Source of the DNA: an uncultured Terriglobus sp.
Lineage (GTDB): Bacteria > Acidobacteriota > Terriglobia > Terriglobales > Acidobacteriaceae
Direction of reading: 5' to 3'
Length of the DNA: 5,915 bases
Assembly (NCBI GenBank): GCA_937871605.1
Contig: CALMRM010000140.1
Coordinates: 9,507-15,421 of the forward strand
How positions within the stretch are numbered: the stretch's first letter is position 1; every line of letters starts with the position of its first letter. The notes beneath the pieces are model-generated. The model had not been told where the DNA came from and searched no databases. It worked only from the letters and a program-made list of their open reading frames with translations. The position numbers were made by a program, and so were the translations under genes. Below are positions 1 to 5,915 of the stretch, piece after piece.

Positions 1-602
1 TGCTCGGCGGTGCGGATGATCCTGCCGTGATGAGCCAAGCTAGGAGCATGGCGGCCAAGCGGCTGGCGGGCGACACCTCTGCCGAGCCCGGCCTGGCACG
101 CGCCGCTGTGGCCGTGGCGGCCAACCACGGCGATGCCGCGCTGTACGACCAGTTGCAGCACGTCGCCGAAACCAGCAGCAATCCTGTCGAGCAGACGGAG
201 GCGCTGTTTACCCTGGCTGCCTTCACCGACAAGGCGCTGGTGCAGCGCACGCTGGACTACAGCGTGAGCGGCAAGGTGCGCAACCAGGACAGCTGGATTC
301 TGCAGTCGATCCTGCTGCAACAGCCTGAGACGCGGCAGGAGACGTGGGACTACATCAAGGCGAATTGGGCGGAGGTGAGCGGTGGGTTTACCACCTCCAG
401 TGGCAACCGCGTCGTCAGTGCAACGGGAGCGTTCTGCACCGCGGCGGGCAGGGCGGACGTGCAGCAGTTCTTTGCCTCGCATCCGGTGGCGTCGTCGGAG
501 CGGGCACTGCGGGACGCGCTGGACAGCATCGACACGTGCATCCAGTTCCGTGCGGCACAGCAGCCGGGCCTGCAGGCGTGGCTGGCATCCTCAGCGAAGT
601 AG
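1..602 (+). CDS. M1-family metallo-aminopeptidase, C-terminal part (ERAP1_C-like domain), 5' end outside window
   Basis: The reading frame is open from the window edge (first complete codon at 3) to a TAG at 600-602, so about 199 residues of C-terminus are visible and the true start lies to the left. No zinc-site HExxH or GxMEN motif falls in this piece; those lie upstream in M1 enzymes. What is visible is an all-helical, Ala/Leu-rich segment with repeating helix pairs. It matches my recollection of M1 C-terminal domains: a 'QDSWILQSILLQQPETRQETWDYIKANW' type stretch (around 93-120 of the visible part), a 'GAFCTAAGRADVQQFFASHPV' type stretch, and a final 'ALRDALDSIDTCIQFRAAQQPGLQAWLA' helix. 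In characterised relatives this domain caps the active site and limits substrate length, while the enzyme removes N-terminal residues from peptides. It converges on the - strand operon. The family call is from recognition, not search; the symbol (pepN or other) is not decidable from the tail. Confidence 0.82.
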   Translation, partial: LGGADDPAVMSQARSMAAKRLAGDTSAEPGLARAAVAVAANHGDAALYDQLQHVAETSSNPVEQTEALFTLAAFTDKALVQRTLDYSVSGKVRNQDSWILQSILLQQPETRQETWDYIKANWAEVSGGFTTSSGNRVVSATGAFCTAAGRADVQQFFASHPVASSERALRDALDSIDTCIQFRAAQQPGLQAWLASSAK

Positions 603-609
603 AACGGCA

Positions 610-655
610 ACACACAAAGCGCCCGGTCGCATGGTGGTCGGGCGCTTGCGTGTGT
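610..655. terminator. Hairpin between convergent genes, probable bidirectional terminator
   Basis: Bases 617-625 pair with 639-647 (nine Watson-Crick pairs, mostly G-C, plus a 626/638 G-U). An outer arm, 610-615, pairs with 650-655 (six pairs). The arms are separated by a small 1x2 internal loop (616 opposite 648-649) and closed by an 11-base loop at 627-637. The hairpin fills the 69-base gap between the aminopeptidase stop (602) and the stop of the - strand hypothetical gene (672), where transcription from both sides must end. Neither strand has a real T-tract after the stem (the + side reads gtgttgc, the - side ttgccgtt). It is therefore not a textbook intrinsic terminator; it could also act as an RNA-stabilising 3' end. 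Confidence 0.65.
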
Positions 656-671
656 GTTGCACCGGTGCGTG

Positions 672-983
672 CTACTGCAGGCGGAATCGCTCCAGCATGG
701 CGCGTTGAAAGCGTGGCTTCCAGATGAGGTCATAGGCAAGCTCTTTGCCGGGGAACATGTGCAGCGCAGCGGCGCGGCTGTCTGCAATCATGTGCGAGGC
801 CTCGTCCACGCTCAGCGAACCGTCCTGCGCGATGACCTGGAGCGTCATGTTCATCATTATCTGCAGGCGGCGCAACTGCTTTCGCTCCTCTGCGATGCGC
901 GCCGTCTCTTGGGAATCAGCAGCAGCCGCCATCGAAGTGGTACCTGTGCTCTCCTGCAAGTCGGGCATGTTCTGGTCAGCCAT
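672..983 (-). CDS. Conserved-looking hypothetical protein, 103 aa, translationally coupled to comEC
   Basis: ATG at 983-981 overlaps the TAA of comEC by one base (TAATG), and the gene ends with TAG at 674-672. No Shine-Dalgarno sequence precedes it, which fits re-initiation after ComEC. Residues 1-25 are polar and Ala/Ser/Thr-rich, probably disordered. Residues 26-50 form a charged amphipathic helix (RIAEERKQLRRLQIMMNMTLQ). Residues 52-103 look like a compact helical domain with an acidic start (AQDGSLSVDEASHMI) and an aromatic/basic end (FPGKELAYDLIWKPRFQRAMLERF). There is no signal peptide, membrane segment or cysteine, so it is likely cytoplasmic. The C-terminal half resembles small acidobacterial hypothetical proteins I recall, without a known function. 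Later Met codons (6, 18) are possible starts, but the stop/start overlap favours the first. It is the last gene of the operon; the hairpin lies just beyond. Confidence 0.78.
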   Translation of the reverse strand: MADQNMPDLQESTGTTSMAAAADSQETARIAEERKQLRRLQIMMNMTLQVIAQDGSLSVDEASHMIADSRAAALHMFPGKELAYDLIWKPRFQRAMLERFRLQ

Positions 984-3814
984 TACGGATTAGACGCGAG
1001 CACATGCACCTGGATGCTGCCGTCGGCATGCAGCAGGTACTGTACGGCACCCATCTGATCGGTGCGCGCGGTGTAGGCACCCACGTCCTGCAGCCGCTCC
1101 AGCACCTGGAAGCGTGGGTGGCCGAAGTGGTTGCCGCGACCGCAGGAGATGACGGCATAGCGTGGATGCACCGCCTGAAGAAACGCCTCTGTCGAGGAGG
1201 TATTGCTGCCGTGGTGACCGACTTTGAGCAGGGTCACCGGCGTGAGATGCTCGCTGAGTTCTACCTGCTCGGAGGGGCGCTCGGCGTCGCCCTGTGCCAG
1301 CACGGAGGCGCTGCCAAAGGCGATGCGCAGCACCAGCGAGTCGTCGTTCACCGGCTCGCGGAGGGTGCGATAGTCGGGCAGTGGGTTGAGTACGTCAATG
1401 CTGGTGCTGTCCCAGGCCTGCCGCTCGCCGCCGCGCAGATGCCGCACCACGGTGCCCTGTTGCTGGGCCAGTTGAAGTAATGTCTGAAAGAGCGGCGTGT
1501 CGGCGTCCACGCTGACCCAGAGCTCACGCGGCCGAAAGTTGCGCAGGACGGCAGCCATGCCGCCGATGTGGTCGCTGTGCGCATGGGTGAGCACCAGCAC
1601 GTCCAGCCGCCGCAGCCCACGTGACCACAGAAAGGGCGAGACCACCTCCTCACCCACGTCGAATGCGGGAGCGTCGGCTGCAGAGGCCGAGCCGGTGGGG
1701 CCACCCGCGTCGATGAGCATGGCATGGCCATCAGGCGAGGCGACCAGCAACGAATCGCCCTGGCCCACGTCGATGGCGGTAAACTCTAGGAGATTTGGGA
1801 AGAGGTCCGCACGGCGCGGCCAAAGGATGAAGCCTAGTGCGATTGGCAGCAGTGCTGCGCCCAGCCATCCCCATGCAGAGGAAGCAGAGCGCACCAGCAC
1901 CATGCTGGCGGCCCACAGCAGCAGCACGGCCACGATGCTGGCGAGCAGCGGACCCGGGATGCGCACGTCCGCACCGCGCAGCGTGCTGATGGCACCCACA
2001 GCAAAGGTCACACTGTGCAGCAGCAGTGCCGTGAGAGCGGCAGGCAGGGCTGCCACCCAGGGGTGCAGCAGTGACGCCGCAAAGGTGACGATGGCTGAGG
2101 CCATCAAAAGGCCGATCAGCGGCAAGGCTAGCAGGTTGGCGGGTGCGGCGAACGGTGTGGTGCGATGGAAGTACAACGCCATGGGCAGCGCCAGCACCAG
2201 TTCCGCCACGAGCGTGACCGTGCACAGCTCAAGCGCCATCAGCAGTCCACGCACCAGCAGCGCAGGGGCCGCGATCACGCGCAGGTGCAACCAATGCTGC
2301 GCGCGTGAGGGGGTGCCCACCGCAGTCGTACGGACACCTGCTGGGCTGCCCGCGAGTTCCTCACCCAGCCAGCGCAGCGCCACGCGGAACTGCGCAAGCC
2401 GGGGTGGCAGGCGTGGGTCCAGCCGCAGCCGGCGGATGTCGCGTGCGGCGTGCAGGTAGGGCAACAGGGTGCGCTCCGTCAGCGGCACGGCCATGCCTGC
2501 AATGGCGACGACCGCAAGCACAGTCATCTGGAATCCGCTCTCCACCAAGGCATGCGGGTGCAGCACCAACATGGCCAGCGCAGCCGTGCCCAGCGCGTTC
2601 AGCGGATTGCGGCCACGGCCCAGCAGCGTGGTCAGCAGGTACACGGCAGACATGAGCAGCGCGCGCTGGACCGGAGCGCCAAACCCGGTAAGCAGGGCGT
2701 ACAGCGTCGTGAGCAGGAGCGCCACGGCGGCAGCGGGCCAGCGCGGTACCCGCAGCTTCAGCAAGAGCGTATACAGGCCCGCCAGCAACAGCGTGACGTG
2801 CACCCCTGCCACCACGAAGAGGTGGAACGAGCCCGTGCGCTCAAACGCGGTCCTCAGGCCATGTGTCAGCGCGGTGCGGTCGCCCACCAGCATGGCGCTC
2901 AGCATGGCCGCGTCCGTGTCTGTGATGCGCAGTAAGCGTGGCGCATGGTGCAGGACAGGGTTGGAGACCAGGGCGTGCAGGCGCTGCACCGACCATTGCT
3001 GCGCTGCCGCAAAACGACACGAGAGCGATGGTGTGCCACCGCTCCGCACGGAGACGCTGCCAGCATTTGCCGTGCCCCCGCTATTGATGCCCTCCTGCGC
3101 CAGCGCATCGACGTACTGCCACACGCCAGGGTCCATGTAGTGTTGCGGCGGATGCAGGCGCGCCGTCACCTGGACCTCCGCACCACATGGCGGCGGTGCC
3201 ACTGGCTGGTGGGGCGGTGAGTACAGGGTAAGGCGCGTGCTGCCCTGCATCGGCACCATGCGCGAGAGGTCTGGCGTGACGTCCTCAATGCTGCGCGTTT
3301 CTACGGTGACGGAGTAGCGTGCGGCAGCCAGCGGCTCTCGCGCGGCGTACGCTGTCTCTTCGTCCGGCGGCGGTTCGCCATTGTGCAGCGCCTCCGTGGG
3401 CGGCGATTGCGGCGGCAGCTTGCGCACTGCGGTCACACGGCCCTGCAGGGTGCGCTGCAGGCCGTCCGCGTAGCGTAGCAGTGAGGCGTCTACGCCCGTG
3501 GATTCCAGCGAAGCAGCCGTCCAGCCAAGCGCGGCCCAGCATGCAACGGTAGCGGCCCAGGCCAGCCGGGGTGCACGCCACGCCGCCACTGCCGCCGTGA
3601 CCAGCAGCAGTGCTACAGCAGTAACCATGTGCTGCGGTGGTTGCCAGTGGGTCCGGTACAGGATGCCCGCGGCAAAGCTGAGTGCCAGCAGCAGCATGGG
3701 CGCATCCCGCACCTGCAAAGGGGCTACACGGGTGAAGGGGGCCGGGTGTGCCGCCGTCTCGCGTACCAGCAGGCTGCGTGCACCGCGCGCGCGGAGGCGC
3801 TGCTCAGACTTCAT
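983..3814 (-). CDS. comEC: ComEC/Rec2 DNA-uptake channel protein (competence, inner membrane), 943 aa
   Basis: ComEC carries single-stranded DNA across the cytoplasmic membrane during natural transformation. All three family parts are visible. (1) Residues 38-102 hold about three membrane segments, followed by an extracytoplasmic DUF4131/OB-like loop (about 105-300). (2) The Competence domain (about 305-665) has LVGDRTAL (309-316), FHLFVVAGVHV (330-340), GAPVQRALLM (379-388), ESGFQMTVLAV (425-435) and APANLLALPLIG (557-568), within some ten further hydrophobic segments. (3) A metallo-beta-lactamase domain (about 676-943) has IDVGQGDSLL (681-690), the metal motif HAHSDH (744-749), QGDA (841-844), KVGHHGSNTSS (864-874) and a final GNHFGHP (894-900). 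This domain thus keeps the residues expected of an active hydrolase fold. The ATG at 3814 was chosen because a purine-rich site lies 7 bases upstream and the gene then clears the preceding stop. The open frame continues to 3982, but that part overlaps the methyltransferase gene and is Arg-rich noise. It is longer than B. subtilis ComEC (about 776 aa), with a large loop at 447-511. It ends in a one-base overlap with the next gene. Confidence 0.96.
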   Translation of the reverse strand: MKSEQRLRARGARSLLVRETAAHPAPFTRVAPLQVRDAPMLLLALSFAAGILYRTHWQPPQHMVTAVALLLVTAAVAAWRAPRLAWAATVACWAALGWTAASLESTGVDASLLRYADGLQRTLQGRVTAVRKLPPQSPPTEALHNGEPPPDEETAYAAREPLAAARYSVTVETRSIEDVTPDLSRMVPMQGSTRLTLYSPPHQPVAPPPCGAEVQVTARLHPPQHYMDPGVWQYVDALAQEGINSGGTANAGSVSVRSGGTPSLSCRFAAAQQWSVQRLHALVSNPVLHHAPRLLRITDTDAAMLSAMLVGDRTALTHGLRTAFERTGSFHLFVVAGVHVTLLLAGLYTLLLKLRVPRWPAAAVALLLTTLYALLTGFGAPVQRALLMSAVYLLTTLLGRGRNPLNALGTAALAMLVLHPHALVESGFQMTVLAVVAIAGMAVPLTERTLLPYLHAARDIRRLRLDPRLPPRLAQFRVALRWLGEELAGSPAGVRTTAVGTPSRAQHWLHLRVIAAPALLVRGLLMALELCTVTLVAELVLALPMALYFHRTTPFAAPANLLALPLIGLLMASAIVTFAASLLHPWVAALPAALTALLLHSVTFAVGAISTLRGADVRIPGPLLASIVAVLLLWAASMVLVRSASSAWGWLGAALLPIALGFILWPRRADLFPNLLEFTAIDVGQGDSLLVASPDGHAMLIDAGGPTGSASAADAPAFDVGEEVVSPFLWSRGLRRLDVLVLTHAHSDHIGGMAAVLRNFRPRELWVSVDADTPLFQTLLQLAQQQGTVVRHLRGGERQAWDSTSIDVLNPLPDYRTLREPVNDDSLVLRIAFGSASVLAQGDAERPSEQVELSEHLTPVTLLKVGHHGSNTSSTEAFLQAVHPRYAVISCGRGNHFGHPRFQVLERLQDVGAYTARTDQMGAVQYLLHADGSIQVHVLASNP

Positions 3815-3820
3815 CCTCAA

Positions 3821-3826
3821 TCCCTG
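3821..3826 (-). promoter_or_regulatory. Ribosome binding site of comEC
   Basis: On the - strand CAGGGA (AGGG at 3825-3822) sits 7 bases before the ATG at 3814-3812, a good Shine-Dalgarno distance. A second purine run, GAGG, directly abuts the ATG and is too close to act. This site decides the comEC start against longer options up to 3982. It is the only clear site of this kind among the - strand genes here, suggesting that ComEC is initiated independently rather than only by coupling. Confidence 0.6.
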
Positions 3827-3849
3827 AAGCAACCACGTAACGGGCAGGC

Positions 3850-5088
3850 TTACTTGCGGAAGACGGCCACGGTTTCTGTGTGAAAGGTTTGGGGGAAGAG
3901 GTCGAGCAGGTGCAGCAAAGTGAGTCGGTAGCCAGAGTCTACCAGCGTGCGTGCGTCGCGGGCGAACGTGTCGGCGTCGCACGACACGTAGACGATCTCA
4001 GCGGCAGCGGCCCGTGCCAACCGCGTTGCCGTGTCACGGCCCAGGCCTGCACGTGGTGGGTCCAGCACCACGAGGTCCGGTGGGTTTGCATGCGTCTGCT
4101 TCAGGAAGTCCGCGACTGCGCTGTGCACCGCGCGGTGTGATGGCCCGCTTTCCTGCAACGCATGCTGCAGGTCTGCAGCAGCGGGCTGACCCACTTCTAC
4201 CGGCGTAAGCGTTCGAAACTGCTTGCTGAGTGGTACGGAGAACAACCCCGCGCCAGCGTACAAATCCCACGCACGTGCGCCGCCACGGCCCTCCACCACG
4301 AGGCGCTGCATGGTGTCTGTAAGAAAGCGGTTGACCTGGAAGAAGGCGCCGCGTGTGACGCGGTAGTCTGTCCCATTCACGGCGTACAGCAACGCGGAAG
4401 TGCCCCAGCGCGCTACCTCTACCCGGGCAGACTCGCGCACACGGCGGGACAGTGCAGCATCCGGTACGGCCTTTGCCAGCAGGCCCGCGCCGGTCAGTGC
4501 GGGCACCTCCGCGTGCAGCGTTGTCGCGAGGGTTCGCAGGGCAGCCGGTGCGTCGCGGTCGATGGTCTGTACCGTGCTGTCCAGCAGCACAGACAGTTGC
4601 AACCCGGTCTCGTCGCCGTTCGCGAAAAGTTCGAAGCTCTCTATACCGGCAGGCCAACGCGCCTCGCCTGCCTGCACCATCTGCTGCATGGCTCGCGCGG
4701 TACGCCACAGCAGCGGCGACAGGATAGGGCACTCCTCGATGGGTAAAAAGGCGTTGCTCCCACGCCGGCTGTAGCCGATGCTGCCGTTCTCCACCCGCAT
4801 GCGCACACGGTTGCGATACTCCCAGGGCTCCGCCGCATGTGTCTGTGGTGCAGGCACGTTCTGCACGCCTGCGCGACTCAGCAGGCTGACAACGGCCTCC
4901 TGCTTGGCCGCAAGCTGCACCTCCGCCGGGACGTGCTGCAACTGGCAGCCGCCACACTGGCCGAAGTGACGGCAGCGGGGCATGGCCCGCCTAGGCTGCG
5001 CCTCAACGAGCGACAGCACCAGTGTTTCCGCACCGCCAGAGGGAAGCTTGCGTGAGGAGTCGGCAGTGCCGCCAGGGAAGGTCTGCAC
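3850..5088 (-). CDS. RNA (uracil-5-)-methyltransferase, TrmA/RumA family (RlmD/RlmC-like 23S rRNA m5U methyltransferase), 412 aa
   Basis: Members use S-adenosylmethionine to methylate C5 of a specific uridine in 23S rRNA (or tRNA). Cys39, Cys45 and Cys48 (C-x5-C-x2-C in CRHFGQCGGC) together with Cys120 (IEECPIL) match the [4Fe-4S] ligands of RumA/RlmD. The catalytic half has FFQVN (249-253), the SAM-binding DLYAGAGLFS (275-284), DPPRAGLG (343-350), VSCD (368-371) with nucleophile Cys370, and LFPQTFHTETVAVF (397-410) with the probable general base Glu405. All key residues are present, so it should be active. The GTG start at 5088-5086 overlaps the TAG of the upstream gene (TAGTG). It has no evident Shine-Dalgarno site, implying coupled translation. 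Only 38 residues precede Cys39, and 26-39 align with the linker that normally follows the TRAM domain, so TRAM is absent, as in RlmC. For that reason the exact target and symbol (rlmD or rlmC) are left open. comEC follows after 35 bases. Confidence 0.92.
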   Translation of the reverse strand: MQTFPGGTADSSRKLPSGGAETLVLSLVEAQPRRAMPRCRHFGQCGGCQLQHVPAEVQLAAKQEAVVSLLSRAGVQNVPAPQTHAAEPWEYRNRVRMRVENGSIGYSRRGSNAFLPIEECPILSPLLWRTARAMQQMVQAGEARWPAGIESFELFANGDETGLQLSVLLDSTVQTIDRDAPAALRTLATTLHAEVPALTGAGLLAKAVPDAALSRRVRESARVEVARWGTSALLYAVNGTDYRVTRGAFFQVNRFLTDTMQRLVVEGRGGARAWDLYAGAGLFSVPLSKQFRTLTPVEVGQPAAADLQHALQESGPSHRAVHSAVADFLKQTHANPPDLVVLDPPRAGLGRDTATRLARAAAAEIVYVSCDADTFARDARTLVDSGYRLTLLHLLDLFPQTFHTETVAVFRK

Positions 5089-5801
5089 TACCGCAGGCCC
5101 ATGTAGAAAATGCTCAGGCGCGGCAGCCCTGCGGCTTCCAGCAGGCGCTTGTGTACAAACTGCTCGGTCACTTGCCGCAGTTGCACGGCACTCATGTTGC
5201 CGCGAACCGCCGCCAGTTCTCTTGCGGCCTGTTCCCGCAAGCGCAGCAACTGCTCCTCCGGCGCGGACAGTGTGAGCGCGGCAAACAGGCGAGCCTCCAG
5301 CGCAGTCAAGGTTGTTTCCAGCATTTCCGTGTCGGGATCGCGAGTTGCCGCAACCTCGTCCCCCAACTGCGCCAGACGCATAGCCAGATGCTCCAGCACT
5401 GCTCCACTACCGCTGCCGCTGCCTGCAGCGGCGTGGAGCAGGCTGGCATTTTCCCGCAGGTACCCGGCGATGCGCTCGCCCTCGAAGCCACTGCTCTCCG
5501 GCGCGCTTGCCTTTCCCACGCCCACCCGCGCTTCCTGCATCTCCTCTGCTGCCAGCATGACGCTCTGTGCACACCAGGCCAGGCCATTGATCTTGCGTGC
5601 GCGGCCGCCAGCCTTTGCCCTCCGCGCCTCAAACTTGTCGAATGCGCTGTCAATGCCGCGCAGCACCGCCTCCAGCGGTACACCGGCGTCACGCCATGTC
5701 TCAATCAGCGCCCAGTCCAGCGTGGACAGCAGCAGCAGCGTGCCGCGCCGCGCCTGGAAGCGCGTTTCAATCTCGGTGAAGTAGTTGAAGTAGTTCTGCA
5801 C
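5088..5801 (-). CDS. Hypothetical protein, 237 aa, largely helical, unknown function
   Basis: The GTG at 5801-5799 is effectively forced. The stop codon of the upstream gene (5816-5814) is in the same frame only 12 bases earlier, no other ATG, GTG or TTG lies between, and the next Met is residue 82. No Shine-Dalgarno site is visible. The N-terminal part (1-92) looks like a folded helical domain: NYFNYFTEIETRF, LLLLSTLDWALIETW, and VPLEAVLRGIDSAFDKFEARR. A basic patch, KAGGRARK (63-70), is followed by a helix with a single Cys (77) in LAWCAQSVMLAAEEM. Residues 93-110 and an SGSGSG run (128-133) look like flexible linkers. A C-terminal half of charged heptad-like helices (134-222) may be coiled coil, with a hydrophobic end, AAGLPRLSIFYM. 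There is no signal peptide or membrane segment. The N-terminal pattern resembles acidobacterial hypothetical proteins I recall; no function is known to me. It overlaps the methyltransferase by one base, so the two are probably co-translated. Confidence 0.82.
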   Translation of the reverse strand: MQNYFNYFTEIETRFQARRGTLLLLSTLDWALIETWRDAGVPLEAVLRGIDSAFDKFEARRAKAGGRARKINGLAWCAQSVMLAAEEMQEARVGVGKASAPESSGFEGERIAGYLRENASLLHAAAGSGSGSGAVLEHLAMRLAQLGDEVAATRDPDTEMLETTLTALEARLFAALTLSAPEEQLLRLREQAARELAAVRGNMSAVQLRQVTEQFVHKRLLEAAGLPRLSIFYMGLR

Positions 5802-5813
5802 GCGGACGCTGCG

Positions 5814-5915
5814 TCAGGCGTTCTGCAGGGGCGGCTGGTTCTGTGTGCGGCGGCGCTGGCGGCCCGCGGCACGTTCCGCGTTGCGTTCGAAGACAATGCA
5901 GACGCCGTCCAGCGT
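5814..5915 (-). CDS. C-terminal end of an unidentified gene, 33 codons visible, 5' end outside window
   Basis: On the - strand the frame is open from the right edge to a TGA at 5816-5814 and reads TLDGVCIVFERNAERAAGRQ followed by a basic, Gln-rich tail ending in QNA. The hydrophobic strand LDGVCIVFE followed by an Arg-rich flexible tail is typical of the end of a globular protein, but the family cannot be identified from it. Support for it being real is its position 12 bases upstream of the next gene on the same strand and the lack of another good frame. The competing - strand frame over 5705-5896 is Ser/Arg/Thr-rich and runs into the 237-aa gene out of frame, so it is a shadow. Confidence 0.6.
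   Translation of the reverse strand, partial: TLDGVCIVFERNAERAAGRQRRRTQNQPPLQNA

Noticed and set aside
344..787. Frames on both strands across the aminopeptidase end and the terminator (344-727 +, 350-787 -, 382-708 +)
   Set aside because: They read through the hairpin and overlap the aminopeptidase tail in other frames, with low-complexity Arg/Gly/Ser/Cys composition.
1497..2459. 320-aa open frame on the + strand opposite comEC
   Set aside because: It is Ser/Ala/Arg/Thr-rich with no recognisable motif and lies entirely antisense to the well-supported ComEC membrane and hydrolase domains. Long shadow frames are expected at high GC.
3815..3982. N-terminal extension of ComEC by 56 residues to a Met codon at 3982
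   Set aside because: It overlaps the last 133 bases of the methyltransferase gene. Its composition (Arg, Pro, His) is that of an out-of-frame shadow, and the ATG at 3814 has a properly spaced ribosome binding site.
4034..4957. 307-aa - strand open frame overlapping the methyltransferase
   Set aside because: It is the same strand in another frame, Arg/Gly/Ala-rich and without motifs, while the overlapping frame carries every Fe-S and catalytic residue of the family.
5403..5423. Short GGCAGC-like repeat that could be a slippage-prone microsatellite
   Set aside because: There are only about three imperfect units and it encodes an ordinary SGSGSG linker. It is too short and interrupted to suggest phase variation.
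5110..5784. 224-aa + strand open frame opposite the 237-aa gene
   Set aside because: It is dominated by Ser, Ala and Arg as expected of an antisense shadow. The - strand frame fits the operon spacing and has protein-like composition.
1..5915. Defence island, CRISPR array, insertion sequence or other mobile system
   Set aside because: No spaced direct repeats, transposase motifs, terminal inverted repeats or composition break were seen. All confident genes are core-type and tightly packed.

Overview
GC-rich bacterial chromosomal DNA, densely coding, with core housekeeping genes and no sign of a mobile or defence island. The combination of a TrmA/RumA-type methyltransferase, a full-length ComEC, and two lineage-type hypothetical proteins (an N-terminal YFNYFTEIE...LLLSTLDWALIE protein and a small protein ending PGKELAYDLIWKPRFQ...ERF) suggests an acidobacterium of the Terriglobus/Granulicella kind. 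That assignment rests on recalled family resemblance, not on a search.

Layout. Positions 1-602 (+ strand) hold the C-terminal end of an M1-family aminopeptidase (ERAP1_C-like helical-repeat domain) cut by the window edge. A 69-base convergent intergenic spacer (603-671) contains one strong hairpin, probably a shared terminator. Everything from 672 to the right edge is on the - strand and reads as one tight operon. In transcription order from the right: the last 33 codons of an unidentified gene (5915-5814), a 12-base gap, a 237-aa hypothetical protein (5801-5088), an RNA m5U methyltransferase with an Fe-S cluster site (5088-3850), a 35-base gap carrying a Shine-Dalgarno-like site, the DNA-uptake channel ComEC/Rec2 (3814-983), and a 103-aa hypothetical protein (983-672).

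Two of the junctions are one-base stop/start overlaps (TAGTG at 5090-5086 and TAATG at 985-981), and both downstream genes lack a clear Shine-Dalgarno sequence, so they are probably translated by coupling or re-initiation. ComEC is the only - strand start with a recognisable ribosome binding site. RNA modification, DNA uptake and two unknown proteins thus share one transcription unit; whether this is functional or only chromosomal packing cannot be decided here.

I see no convincing previously undescribed system. The points most worth checking are the 103-aa protein coupled to ComEC, the methyltransferase that lacks a TRAM domain, and the two cysteines and the long loop in ComEC. No intergenic stretch exceeds 69 bases, and I found no tRNA, rRNA, CRISPR array, insertion sequence or frameshifted gene.
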